Shown here piece by piece: positions 16,906 through 25,527 of a stretch of DNA of 64,000 nt (position 1 is the first letter of the stretch; the number at the start of each line of letters is the position of its first letter). Where the stretch lies: NCBI GenBank assembly GCA_016202645.1, contig JACQOF010000127.1, positions 117,297 to 181,296 of the forward strand, in the 5' to 3' direction. The position numbers and the translations under genes were made by a program. Below the pieces are notes generated by a model. That model was not told the DNA's origin. It saw only the letters and a list, made by a program, of their open reading frames with translations, and did no database searches. The stretch comes from a bacterium. Lineage in GTDB: Bacteria; Lindowbacteria; 2-12-FULL-62-27.

Positions 16906-18575
16906 GGGGTCACCCCGGGACCCAAGGTCACGAAATCGATCATCTGCGCGTAGTGGGGTTCGTCCATTCCCGGGACGTTTTTCAGGTCCATGAGAGATTT
17001 GAACGGCCCGATGTTCTGGCGGAACCAGAGAATGTTGTGCGCGAGGCGTTCGTCCATTCCGGGTACGATCAAGAGGGCGTTCAAGTCCGCCACGTTGATG
17101 TTGGTGTGGCCGGCCTCCCGCGACAGGATTGTACCGCCGCCCTCCCGGATCGCCCGGACTTCGGCCCGGAGCAAGTCCCGCTCGATGACCAGCTGACGGA
17201 TCTGCTGCTGCAGGGTAAGAACGGCGCGGTCAGCCGCGTCGATCCGCTGATCGGTTGAAGCCGGTTCCGGCGAGAAGGCCGGGATGCCGCGTTCGCGGCG
17301 CAAGGCGTCGAGTTCCCCGCGCATGTCGGCGAGATTTTTCCGAAGTTCCGCGAGGCGGAGGGATTCCGGTTCCTCGCCGCCCCGTGACTCGGCGGCAGTC
17401 GGATCCTTCTTCGGAGATTTTTGGGCGATCTTATTTGCCCCGGCCGGTTTTTCATCCGCGGCCGCGGGCAGTCTGGGTAGATCCTGATCCAGTTTTTCCA
17501 TCCGGCTTTCGAGATACGCAAGTTTTTTCTTCAGTTCACTATTTTCTTTCTGGATGCGCGACACGTCTTCCTTGACCTCGGCCGTTTGGTTTGCGATCGC
17601 CGGCGGCCGCGGCCGGGCCGGGGCATTTTCCGGTTTCGGATCCGGCTTGGATTCGGGAATCCGCGGCGCCGTGGAACCTTCAAGGGACAATCGCGAAAGA
17701 AAGGACCGCGCAATCTGGTCCGACGGCTCGGATTCGAGGACTTTCGTGAAGGCCTTCTGCGCTTCGGCCTTGTTGCCCGCGACGTAGTGGGTCATGCCGA
17801 GGTTGTTCCAAGCCAGCGCGTTTTTAGGGTCAATCGCGAGGACCTGTTCGAGAGCCGCCAAGGCAGTGGGGATGCGATTGAGTTCGCGAAGGACGACCGC
17901 ATAGTTGATGAGATATTCCGGATCGGGCCGGATCCGCACGGCCTCTTCGAGCTGGGCCAGGGCCCTGGGATAGTCCCGGGTCCGGATATAGAGGAGCGCG
18001 AGATTATATCGAGCGTCCGAAAAAGAAGGGTCGAGCTCGACCGCCCGGAGGTATGCGTTTTCCGCGAGATCCATTTTTCCCATGCGGCTTTCGATGAGAC
18101 CGAGATTATACCGGTGCTGGGCCACCGAAGGCTGTCGAAGAGAGAGATCCATGAACATCCGTTCCGCCTCGTCGTAGCGGTTCATCGAGACATAGGCCTC
18201 CGCCAGGGCCTGTCGGACCCGCGCATCCGCGCCGCCGTACCCGACGAGCACCGCGAGGGCGGACTCCGTTTTTCCCTGGGCATACAACACCTCCGACAAC
18301 TCGAGGACGATGTCAGCGCTGTTCGGATCGAACCGGATCGCTTCCCGGAGTTCTCCTTCGGCGGCGGGATAGTCGCCCCGCGCCGACGCGGCGGCCGCGC
18401 GGGCGCGGTGCTCTTCAACGCCCGTCGTCAATTCTCCAGCGGCGGCGCCGCCGAGCAGAGGCAATTCGACTTCGCGCCGGGGCGCATCGGCGGCGAGGAC
18501 CCGCCCGGACACGGCGCACAGCGCAACCCATCCCATCGCGACGCGCAGACTGAAGAAACCAATGCGTCTGTTCAT
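16902..18575 (-). CDS. Exported TPR protein with coiled coil and C-terminal ComEA-like helix-hairpin-helix domain
   Basis: A 557-residue protein with a signal peptide (MNRRIGFFSLRVAMGWVALC, cleaved near VLAA). Residues about 55-310 hold TPR repeats (SADIVLELSEVLYAQGKTES, MDLAENAYLRAVELDPSFSD, NALAWNNLGMTHYVAGNKAE). A proline-rich linker (about 315-335) is followed by a long charged coiled coil (about 340-500). The last 55 residues form a ComEA-type helix-hairpin-helix unit (NINVADLNALLIVPGMDE, then LMDLKNVPGMDE), a fold that binds DNA non-specifically. The combination is unusual and would place a nucleic-acid-binding-type module in the periplasm. It is translationally coupled on both sides by ATGA overlaps with TPR genes. 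Function unknown; a DNA-uptake or scaffold role is only a guess. Confidence 0.75.
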   Translation of the reverse strand: MNRRIGFFSLRVAMGWVALCAVSGRVLAADAPRREVELPLLGGAAAGELTTGVEEHRARAAAASARGDYPAAEGELREAIRFDPNSADIVLELSEVLYAQGKTESALAVLVGYGGADARVRQALAEAYVSMNRYDEAERMFMDLSLRQPSVAQHRYNLGLIESRMGKMDLAENAYLRAVELDPSFSDARYNLALLYIRTRDYPRALAQLEEAVRIRPDPEYLINYAVVLRELNRIPTALAALEQVLAIDPKNALAWNNLGMTHYVAGNKAEAQKAFTKVLESEPSDQIARSFLSRLSLEGSTAPRIPESKPDPKPENAPARPRPPAIANQTAEVKEDVSRIQKENSELKKKLAYLESRMEKLDQDLPRLPAAADEKPAGANKIAQKSPKKDPTAAESRGGEEPESLRLAELRKNLADMRGELDALRRERGIPAFSPEPASTDQRIDAADRAVLTLQQQIRQLVIERDLLRAEVRAIREGGGTILSREAGHTNINVADLNALLIVPGMDERLAHNILWFRQNIGPFKSLMDLKNVPGMDEPHYAQMIDFVTLGPGVTP

Positions 18576-19498
18576 TCGGGACTCGAGTCAAGCCCGCCCG
18601 TGGTATCCAGAGCGCGGGCGCGGGCGCGATACTGGCCGGCCACGTCCGGCTGGCCGATCTGATCGAGGGCCATAGCCATGTGCAAGTCCCGTTCGGCCGT
18701 CTCACGCATGGCCATGGACCGCCGGAAATGTTCGAGGGCCTCGACCGGCCGGCCCTGGCGAAGGAGCGTGAGGCCGAGCGTATCGTAGAGAAAATCGACG
18801 TATTCATCCGCGCCGTCCGCCAGGAACGCGCGGCGGATCAGAGTTTCGGCAGACGGATCTTCCAGCTCGCTCATGACGAGCGCGAGATTATTGAGCACGA
18901 CCGGGTGTTCCGGATAAACGCGCAGAAGTTCCTGATACCGCGCGACGGATTCCGTCAGACGCCCCTTCTGCCGAAAAGTCTCAATCCGGCCAATTTCATC
19001 CCAGAGCGATACCGCCGACTTGCCGGCCCGGCGGCCAAATCCGTCCGCGCGGCGGCTCCTGGGAAGATCCCGGGGCGGCGCGAGGAGCAGTTCGTGAGGT
19101 TCGGCGTTTCGAATGAGTTTGCGGGCGAAAGACCGGATTTCATTTCCCTCGGCGCCCCCGACGGGCGTCATCGCCGCGGCGGCGAGCGCAGCCGGCGCGC
19201 CGGGCCGTTCCAGAATGGACGCGGCGTAGCCGAATTTCAGGAGGGCCTGACTCCGGAGCGGCTCGCCCGCGAGCTTGGCGACCACCGCGAACTGTACGGC
19301 GGCCTCATGGATTCGTCCGGCGTGAAGCAGAGCCAGGGCGCGCTCGTAGTTAGCCGCCAGCGCCGGATCTTCGCCAGTCTGCGCCCGGAACGGTTTTTCC
19401 GACGCGACACCGATCGACCCGTCGGCCGCCACATAGGTTACAGCCGAGAGAGCGGCACAGACGCCCAAGGCGCAGAGAAATCGTCTAGGAAACAGCAT
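18572..19498 (-). CDS. Exported TPR-repeat protein
   Basis: A 308-residue protein with a signal peptide (MLFPRRFLCALGVCAALSAV, cleavage near VAADG). It carries TPR-like helical pairs (NYERALALLHAGRIHEAAVQ, VARYQELLRVYPEHPVVLNN, LGLTLLRQGRPVEALEHFRR, ALDQIGQPDVAGQYRARARA). No enzymatic motif is visible. It is the first of three TPR genes joined by ATGA overlaps, and its start is 33 bases after the glutamate dehydrogenase stop. The set may form one envelope complex. I cannot assign a specific role. The GC-rich, alanine-rich sequence makes distant family assignment unreliable by eye. Confidence 0.7.
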   Translation of the reverse strand: MLFPRRFLCALGVCAALSAVTYVAADGSIGVASEKPFRAQTGEDPALAANYERALALLHAGRIHEAAVQFAVVAKLAGEPLRSQALLKFGYAASILERPGAPAALAAAAMTPVGGAEGNEIRSFARKLIRNAEPHELLLAPPRDLPRSRRADGFGRRAGKSAVSLWDEIGRIETFRQKGRLTESVARYQELLRVYPEHPVVLNNLALVMSELEDPSAETLIRRAFLADGADEYVDFLYDTLGLTLLRQGRPVEALEHFRRSMAMRETAERDLHMAMALDQIGQPDVAGQYRARARALDTTGGLDSSPE

Positions 19499-19531
19499 AT
19501 TTCGGGAGAATAATAATCCCCCGGCGGAATG

Positions 19532-22500
19532 TCAACGCAACTTCCGAAGCCGCCGGCCGGCCACCTGCAGATCGAGCAGGTGCGGCGCCGTGTGAATTTC
19601 CGTCAGGCGGCGCGCGGCGGTCGGTGGAACGCCGAGATTCCGGATCCGCCGATGATACTCCCGGAAAATTTTCCGCTCCGCAACCGACAAAAGGGATTCG
19701 GCGATCGGCAGGAGACGGGTCAGATGGCCGAAGGTTTCAAGGGCCGCTGTGACGTCCTGTTGGGCATACTCCTTGAGGATCCAGCGCGTGATTTCAAACA
19801 GATTTTCCTCCAATTCGTCCAGCGTCTCGATCCGCCCCCTACTCTGAGTGAAGGAAATGCCATCCCTGGCATTTCCCTGAGTTGAGGATTCGGGGACAGA
19901 CATCCTTGTCCGCGCCGCCGCCGAACGGATCGACTCGGCGCCGGTCAGGCGTTCCGCCACGAAATAGGCCCGGACCGCCCGGGACCAGGACACATCGCAA
20001 TCCTCCGCGAGACGAAACGCGGCGGTGAGGCCCGCCCGGTTAACAAAAGCGTTTGCGGCGGCGGCCGCGACGATCTGATCCGCGAGGGGATGCCCGGTCA
20101 GGCGCCGTCCGAACGACCGGACGATCTTCCGGGGGAAATAGGCCTGAAGAAACGGTCCGAGAACCGGATCCGCCGAGAGAGACGTTTTCGGGGCAACATC
20201 CTCAAGCAGGTCCCGGTTGACGGCGAGTTTCACATAGGCGAGGAGAACCGCAAGTTCCGGCCGCCAGAAGGACTGGGATTTTTTCGCGCGCTCGGAAATT
20301 TCCCGGTCGGAAGGCAGGCCCTCGATTTCCCGGGACATGCCCTGCCGGTCCTTCAGAGCATCCATCAGTTTGGGATAGACCTCTATCTGTCGGAGGCTTC
20401 GGCGTTCCTCAAGAGACAGGACCCGGCTCTGACTTTCATTGTCTTCGAGCACCCGCGCCGTGACCGGCCCCGTCAGACCCCTCAGCATGCGGCGGCCCCG
20501 GGCGGCCGGCACGCGCATTTCCCGCAGGAGGATTTTCAAATTGACTTCGTGGTCCGACAGATCCACGCCCGCGGAATTATCGACCGCATCCGTGTTGATT
20601 CTGCCGCCCGCCCTCGCGTATTCGATCCGGGCCGCCTGGGTGAGCCCGAGATTTCCGCCCTCGCCGATGATTTTCGCGCGGACTTCCGATGCGTTGACCC
20701 GGACCCGGTCGTTGATCGGATCGCCGACGTCCGGATGCCGCTCTTCCGTCGCTTTGACGTAGGTGCCGATGCCGCCGTTATAGAGGAGATCAACGTCCAT
20801 TTTCAAAATCGCCCGGATCACGTCCTCCCCGCTGACTCCGTGGACCGGCACGCCCAGCAGGCGTGCGGCTTCCGGCGAGAGGTTGAGGCGTTTGGAGGAC
20901 CGGAGAGAAACGCCGCCGCCCTTGGAGATGGCTTTGGTATCGTAGTCATTCCAGTTGGACTGCGGCATGCGAAACAGGCGGCGCCGCTCCAGCCAGGCTT
21001 TACGGGCGTTCGGGTTTGGATCGAGGAAGATGAATTTGTGGTTGAAGGCCGCAAGGAGTTTGAGAGTCCTTGTCTCCGGGCCCCAAATCATTCCGTTCCC
21101 GAAAACGTCGCCGGCCATGTCTCCGATGGCGACGCAGGTCAAGGAACCCGCGTGCGCGCGCATGTTCAGATGGTGCCGCAGGCACACCCACACGCCGCGC
21201 GCCGTGATCCCGAGTTTTTTGTGGTCGTACCCGTCTTTCCCGCCGGACGCGAACGCGTCGCCAAGCCAGAATCCCGCCGAAAGGGAAATGTCGTTGGCAA
21301 CGTCGCTGTATTTGGCCGTGCCCTTGTCGGCCGCCACGACCAGATACGGATCCGGCTCGTCGTGAATGACGCACCCGACGGGCTGAATGACACGACCGCC
21401 AATCATGTTGTCCGTCAGATCAAGAAGCGTGCGGATGAACCGCCGGTATCCCTCCACCGCGTCCCGCGGTGTACCGCCGCGCTTGATGACAAAACCGCCT
21501 TTCGCTCCCACGGGAACGATCACCGCATTCTTGACCATCTGCGTTTTCATGAGCCCCAGAACTTCCGTCCGATAATCATCCCGGCGGTCCGACAGCCGGA
21601 TCCCGCCGCGCGCGATCAGCCCGCCCCTGAGGTGGATGCCTTCGACGTGCGAGTCCTGCACAAAAATCTCAAAGAGCGGCACCGGCCGCGGCATCGCGTG
21701 GATGTCGGCGCTGCGGATTTTCATGCCGAGAGTCTGCCGGATCGGCGTCTGAAAATAATTGGTCCGGACCGTCGCCCGGATCGCGTCAGCCACGAGGCGT
21801 AGAATGCGGTCTTCCAGAAGGTCATCCACGCTGTTCAAGGCCTCCTCGAGCAGATCGACCTGATCCGATTCCCGCTTTTCGCGATGGACGGACCGGGGCG
21901 GACCGAAAGCCAGATCGAAGCGGGCGATGAACAGGTCGGTCAGGATCCGCGCCACCGCGGGATTTTCCACGAGGGCCGCATCGATCGACCGGAGTGTGTA
22001 GGCCGGGACGATCTGGTGGAGATAATTCCGATAAAGTCTCAGCATCAGCACTTCCCGGAGCTGGAGTCCGGCCAGGAGCGTGAGGGAACTGAGGGCGTCG
22101 CACTCGATCCGGCCGTCCAGCGATTCGACGATGCTCTCGGAGAGAATGGCGCCCAGCCGCTCGACATCAATCTTTCCGGCGGCGCTCTGGAGCCGGAAGG
22201 TGTGGATGAAGGCCATCGGCAGATCTCCCGCGGACGCGGGGGGGCGGACCGAATTGGACATTTCATCAACCACCCGGAATCCATGATGGGTCAAAACCGG
22301 CATGATGTCCGACAGGACCAGTTTGGTGCGCAGGTGATACAGCTTGAGCCGCGAGCAGTCGGGGTCGGCCTTGGAGTTGAAGATATCCACGTGGATGTCG
22401 CCCGGATCCTTGAGTTTTTCGAGCATGAGGATGTCATGTTGGGCGCCCTGGGGCGGGGTGTGGTTATGGAACTCGACGCTGAAGGCCGTCCCATATTTTT

Positions 22501-24109
22501 TGAAGAGCCGATCGGCCACGCGCGGGCCCGCCGAGGCCGCCAGGACCTCCCGCAGGCGGTCCGGCCAGGTCTTGCAGATTTCCGCGAGTTCCCGCTCCAG
22601 TTCTGTAAAAGACTTGCCGGCCGGAGTCTTGCGCCCGGTGACGCAGAAAAAATATAACCGCGCGAAATCGCCGCCCTCGGTTCCCATCGACAGCGAATAG
22701 TCGATGGACGCCGCCTCCAGACGCCGCCGCAGGACCGCCTCCATTCTGGCTCGCGCGTCGGTGTTGAACTTCTCCTTCGGCATCACCACCATCACCGATA
22801 TCCCGCGTCCCCGGAGGTCCGGCCGGAAGGTCGCCTTGAAATCCAACTTGCTCTGGGCAACCAGGGCCGTCCGGATTTCCCGGCGAAGATCATCCACGGA
22901 CGCCCCGAAGAGGAGGTCCTTGGGATAGCCCGCGAAAATCCCGTAGATCTCCCGGAAATCATGCGAATGCGCCTGCACCCCCTCCGCCTGGATCACCGCT
23001 TCGAATTTTTTCCGGAGTATCGGAATGTCGGTCGATGGAAGACCCTCGACGCGGTTCGTGAACAACCCCTGGATCCGCCGCTCGCCGGCCAGCCGCCCGG
23101 CGCCGTCAAAAATTTTCTGGCCGATGTAGGCCATCGGCTCCCGGCGGTAGATCGGCGACAGCGCCGATGTCTGCGCGACAACGAGGGAGGCACCCTGAAG
23201 TTTCAGGCCGCGGCGCAGGGACGGGACCACCCGGGTCAGAGGCACCGGCCGGTAAAACCGCGAGATGCGTTCGGCCCGGAGAATGCCAAGCCCGCTGCCG
23301 CGCCGGAGAGAAAAATATTTCCGGCCGCGCTTGTTCGCAAGATTGTATTCCCGATATCCAAGCAGGATGAAATTCCCGTCCAGAAGCCACGTGAGAAACT
23401 CCGCTTCTTCACGCCGGGCGTCAGGGTCTGTATCCGAACGCTTTTCGATATCCGAACGCATCGCCACCGTCGCCGCCCTCATCCGGTCAAAATCCCGAAC
23501 GACGTGGCGGATGTCGGCGTAAATAGACTCCAGCGACGTCTCAATCTGCCGGAGCCGCCTCGCATCCTCCACCCGGTCGACTTCCACATGGATCAGGGAC
23601 TGTCCGGGTTCGCCCGGCCCGATCTGAACCGGCGTTATCCCGCCTCCGCGTTCGACGCGGATCGGAAGAATGGGATGGACAAGATGCACGACGTTGAGTC
23701 CCAGCCCGCGGAGACACTCCCGGACGCTCGCGACATAAAATGGACCGTCCCTGGCCGAAATCTGCAGGACCGTCCGATCCGATGAAAATCCGGCCGGCGT
23801 CAGAGACGCCGGCACTTGGGGCCTCGGAGAGGCTGATCCGTCCTTTTTTTCCTCGGGATTGAATACCGCGACCCCAACACCCGTTCGCAGACTGAGCGCC
23901 ATGACCCGGCGGGCGCTGTGGAGGATGGACGCCAGGTCCCCGGCGCTGTAGCCGAGCACAAAACCATCTGGTGCGTTTTTAAAGAAATGCGGCGCCACCG
24001 TCAACAGTTCACGGCCCGGGCGGCCCCCCCGGCTGAGCAACCGGCGAACCTCCCGCAACCGGCCGGCCACCGGCGGAAAACGAATCGTTACTGCGGTCGG
24101 GACTGACAT
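19532..24109 (-). CDS. gdhB: NAD-dependent glutamate dehydrogenase, large (180-kDa) type
   Basis: A 1525-residue member of the large NAD-glutamate dehydrogenase family, which oxidatively deaminates glutamate to 2-oxoglutarate and ammonia, usually in catabolism. The catalytic core has IRSADIHAMPRPVPLFEIFV, ARGGIRLSDRRDDYRTEVLG and MVKNAVIVPVGAKGGFVIKRG-like sequence with the active-site lysines, and the NAD-binding part FGNGMIWGPETRTLKLLAAF. A long N-terminal regulatory half carries ACT-like segments, and a helical C-terminal region follows. Two foreign-looking insertions are the translations of palindromic elements: SASPRPQVPASLTPAG near residue 95 and the stretch around SSTQGNARDGIS near residue 1425. 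ATG at 24109 is used; a GTG at 24121 adds four residues. Family certain. Confidence 0.95.
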   Translation of the reverse strand: MSVPTAVTIRFPPVAGRLREVRRLLSRGGRPGRELLTVAPHFFKNAPDGFVLGYSAGDLASILHSARRVMALSLRTGVGVAVFNPEEKKDGSASPRPQVPASLTPAGFSSDRTVLQISARDGPFYVASVRECLRGLGLNVVHLVHPILPIRVERGGGITPVQIGPGEPGQSLIHVEVDRVEDARRLRQIETSLESIYADIRHVVRDFDRMRAATVAMRSDIEKRSDTDPDARREEAEFLTWLLDGNFILLGYREYNLANKRGRKYFSLRRGSGLGILRAERISRFYRPVPLTRVVPSLRRGLKLQGASLVVAQTSALSPIYRREPMAYIGQKIFDGAGRLAGERRIQGLFTNRVEGLPSTDIPILRKKFEAVIQAEGVQAHSHDFREIYGIFAGYPKDLLFGASVDDLRREIRTALVAQSKLDFKATFRPDLRGRGISVMVVMPKEKFNTDARARMEAVLRRRLEAASIDYSLSMGTEGGDFARLYFFCVTGRKTPAGKSFTELERELAEICKTWPDRLREVLAASAGPRVADRLFKKYGTAFSVEFHNHTPPQGAQHDILMLEKLKDPGDIHVDIFNSKADPDCSRLKLYHLRTKLVLSDIMPVLTHHGFRVVDEMSNSVRPPASAGDLPMAFIHTFRLQSAAGKIDVERLGAILSESIVESLDGRIECDALSSLTLLAGLQLREVLMLRLYRNYLHQIVPAYTLRSIDAALVENPAVARILTDLFIARFDLAFGPPRSVHREKRESDQVDLLEEALNSVDDLLEDRILRLVADAIRATVRTNYFQTPIRQTLGMKIRSADIHAMPRPVPLFEIFVQDSHVEGIHLRGGLIARGGIRLSDRRDDYRTEVLGLMKTQMVKNAVIVPVGAKGGFVIKRGGTPRDAVEGYRRFIRTLLDLTDNMIGGRVIQPVGCVIHDEPDPYLVVAADKGTAKYSDVANDISLSAGFWLGDAFASGGKDGYDHKKLGITARGVWVCLRHHLNMRAHAGSLTCVAIGDMAGDVFGNGMIWGPETRTLKLLAAFNHKFIFLDPNPNARKAWLERRRLFRMPQSNWNDYDTKAISKGGGVSLRSSKRLNLSPEAARLLGVPVHGVSGEDVIRAILKMDVDLLYNGGIGTYVKATEERHPDVGDPINDRVRVNASEVRAKIIGEGGNLGLTQAARIEYARAGGRINTDAVDNSAGVDLSDHEVNLKILLREMRVPAARGRRMLRGLTGPVTARVLEDNESQSRVLSLEERRSLRQIEVYPKLMDALKDRQGMSREIEGLPSDREISERAKKSQSFWRPELAVLLAYVKLAVNRDLLEDVAPKTSLSADPVLGPFLQAYFPRKIVRSFGRRLTGHPLADQIVAAAAANAFVNRAGLTAAFRLAEDCDVSWSRAVRAYFVAERLTGAESIRSAAARTRMSVPESSTQGNARDGISFTQSRGRIETLDELEENLFEITRWILKEYAQQDVTAALETFGHLTRLLPIAESLLSVAERKIFREYHRRIRNLGVPPTAARRLTEIHTAPHLLDLQVAGRRLRKLR
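19834..19915. repeat. Palindromic repeat element, intragenic copy B (second family)
   Basis: GGAAATGCC-atccct-GGCATTTCC, then ctgagttgaggattc, then GGGGACA-gacatcct-TGTCC. It has the same hairpin order and the shared string TGAG...GGGGAC..GACATCC.TGTCCGC seen at 4200-4297. It is translated in frame in the C-terminal part of glutamate dehydrogenase. Confidence 0.75.
23791..23840. repeat. 54-nt palindromic element inside glutamate dehydrogenase
   Basis: CGGCCGGCGT-CAGAG-ACGCCGGC, then ACTTGGGGCCTCGGAGAGGC and TGATCCG. It differs by only a few bases from the copies at 51079 and 55798. It is read in frame by the minus-strand gene as SASPRPQVPASLTPAG. Confidence 0.85.
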
Positions 24110-24159
24110 CGAAGTTCTCACACGCTAGATCAGGCGCGCGGGTCTGTCAATGTCGGGAT

Positions 24160-24247
24160 GTATCGGGGTATCGGAGTATCGGAGCATTTGGACCAGGGGG
24201 CCGTTGGTGTTTCACCGATACACCGTTACTCCGATACACCGATACTC
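24160..24247. repeat. GTATCGG-unit inverted repeat, copy 1
   Basis: Runs of GTATCGG/GTATCGGAG on the left and their reverse complement CCGATAC on the right are separated by about 35 unrelated bases. It fills most of the gap between divergent glutamate dehydrogenase and glycosyltransferase genes. A second copy follows the RNase P RNA gene (59822-59904). Confidence 0.8.
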
Positions 24248-24281
24248 TCAGACTTGAATTTTAGGGGCGTTGGGACTTACC

Positions 24282-25247
24282 ATGGGCGCCGTGGACCTGT
24301 CGATTGTGATTCCTGTTCTGAACGAGGAGGGGAACCTCGAGCGGCTGCAAAGCGAGATCGCCGCCGCCGTCGCGCCGCTGGGGCGCGCCTACGAAGTCAT
24401 CTACGTGGACGACGGCTCGACCGACCGGAGTTTCGATATCCTGAAGGGGATGGCAGCGCGCGCATCGAATGTTCGGGTGATCCGGTTTCGGAGAAATTTC
24501 GGCCAGACCGCGGCGCTGGCCTGCGGGGCCGAGACAGCAACGGGCGAGACCGTGATTTTTCTCGACGCCGACGGGCAAAACGATCCGGCCGACATTCCGA
24601 AACTCCTCGAGACCCTGGACGATGGATACGACGTCGTTTCCGGCTGGCGGTTTGACCGCAAGGACGACCGGATCACGCGGATTCTGCCCTCGACCATCGC
24701 CAATTGGGTCATCTCCCGGGTCACGGGCGTTCACCTGCACGACTACGGGTGCACCCTGAAAGCCTACCGCCGGGAAATTCTCAAAAATGTCCGGCTCTAC
24801 GGCGAGATGCACCGGTTCATTCCCGTCTACGCGAAGCTGGTCGGCGCGCGCATCACGGAGCTGAAGGTCAATCACCGGCCGCGCACCGCCGGGGTCACGA
24901 AGTACGGCCTGTCGCGGACATTCAAGGTCATCCTGGATCTCTTCACGGCCAAACTCATGACGAGCTACATCACCAAGCCGATCCATTTTTTCGGGGGACT
25001 TGGATTCGGCCTCTGCGGACTCGGGATCCTTTCGGCCGTCGAGACCTTGATCGAAAAACGTCTCATGGGACACTACGTCCACTCCAACCCGTTCATCCTA
25101 CTCGCCATTTTTCTCTTCCAGCTCGGTGTTTTGTTCATCCTCATGGGCCTGATCGCCGAGCTCATCATCCGCACCTACCACGAATCGACCGGCAAGGCGG
25201 TCTATTTCATCTCGGACAGGATCAACATTCAGGGCCATGTCGATTGA
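24282..25247 (+). CDS. Family 2 glycosyltransferase, ArnC/dolichol-phosphate-sugar synthase-like
   Basis: A membrane-anchored enzyme likely to transfer a sugar from a nucleotide donor to a polyprenyl phosphate. The GT-A domain starts LSIVIPVLNEEGNL, has YVDDGSTDRSFD near residue 50 and the metal-binding FLDADGQNDP near residue 96. RPRTAGVTKYGLSR follows, matching the HRPR..G.SK motif of the DPM1/ArnC group. Two C-terminal membrane helices are obvious (IHFFGGLGFGLCGLGIL and FILLAIFLFQLGVLFI). The ATG at 24282 is preferred over a TTG at 24270. Length about 321 residues is typical. It overlaps gatC by 11 bases. The polyprenyl sugar made could feed the GT-C enzymes encoded elsewhere in the window (inference). 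Confidence 0.88.
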   Translation: MGAVDLSIVIPVLNEEGNLERLQSEIAAAVAPLGRAYEVIYVDDGSTDRSFDILKGMAARASNVRVIRFRRNFGQTAALACGAETATGETVIFLDADGQNDPADIPKLLETLDDGYDVVSGWRFDRKDDRITRILPSTIANWVISRVTGVHLHDYGCTLKAYRREILKNVRLYGEMHRFIPVYAKLVGARITELKVNHRPRTAGVTKYGLSRTFKVILDLFTAKLMTSYITKPIHFFGGLGFGLCGLGILSAVETLIEKRLMGHYVHSNPFILLAIFLFQLGVLFILMGLIAELIIRTYHESTGKAVYFISDRINIQGHVD

Positions 25248-25527
25248 CCGCAAGACCGTCGAGCACGTCGCCGCGCTTGCGCGCCTCGGGCTGACCGGGG
25301 AGGAAAAAACAAAACTCGAAGCTGAACTTTCCGGCATTCTCGATCACGTCGCACAGCTTTCGAAACTCGAGACCGGCAAGGTCGAACCGCTTTACCACAT
25401 TCTGCCGATCCAGAACGTCTTCCGGGAGGACGCCGCATCCCCGGCCGGCGTCCGGGACGATGTGCTCAAGCACGCGCCCGGCGCGCGGCCGCCGTTTTTT
25501 GTCGTGCCGAACGTCCTCGATGAGTAA
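25237..25527 (+). CDS. gatC: Asp/Glu-tRNA amidotransferase subunit C
   Basis: The small subunit of the GatCAB complex, which converts Glu-tRNA(Gln) and Asp-tRNA(Asn) to the amide forms. The 96 residues show the family pattern: TVEHVAALARLGLTGEEKTK at the start, LEAELSGILDHVAQLSKLET in the middle, and a C-terminal LREDAASP-like segment (FREDAASPAGVRDDVL) ending in FFVVPNVLDE. GatC stabilises GatA and wraps round GatB. It overlaps the glycosyltransferase by 11 bases and gatA by 8 bases, so it is translationally linked to both. Confidence 0.95.
   Translation: MSIDRKTVEHVAALARLGLTGEEKTKLEAELSGILDHVAQLSKLETGKVEPLYHILPIQNVFREDAASPAGVRDDVLKHAPGARPPFFVVPNVLDE

Noticed and set aside
20090-21802. Plus-strand open frame of 570 codons
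   Set aside because: Antisense shadow of the NAD-glutamate dehydrogenase catalytic region; no family features or ribosome site.
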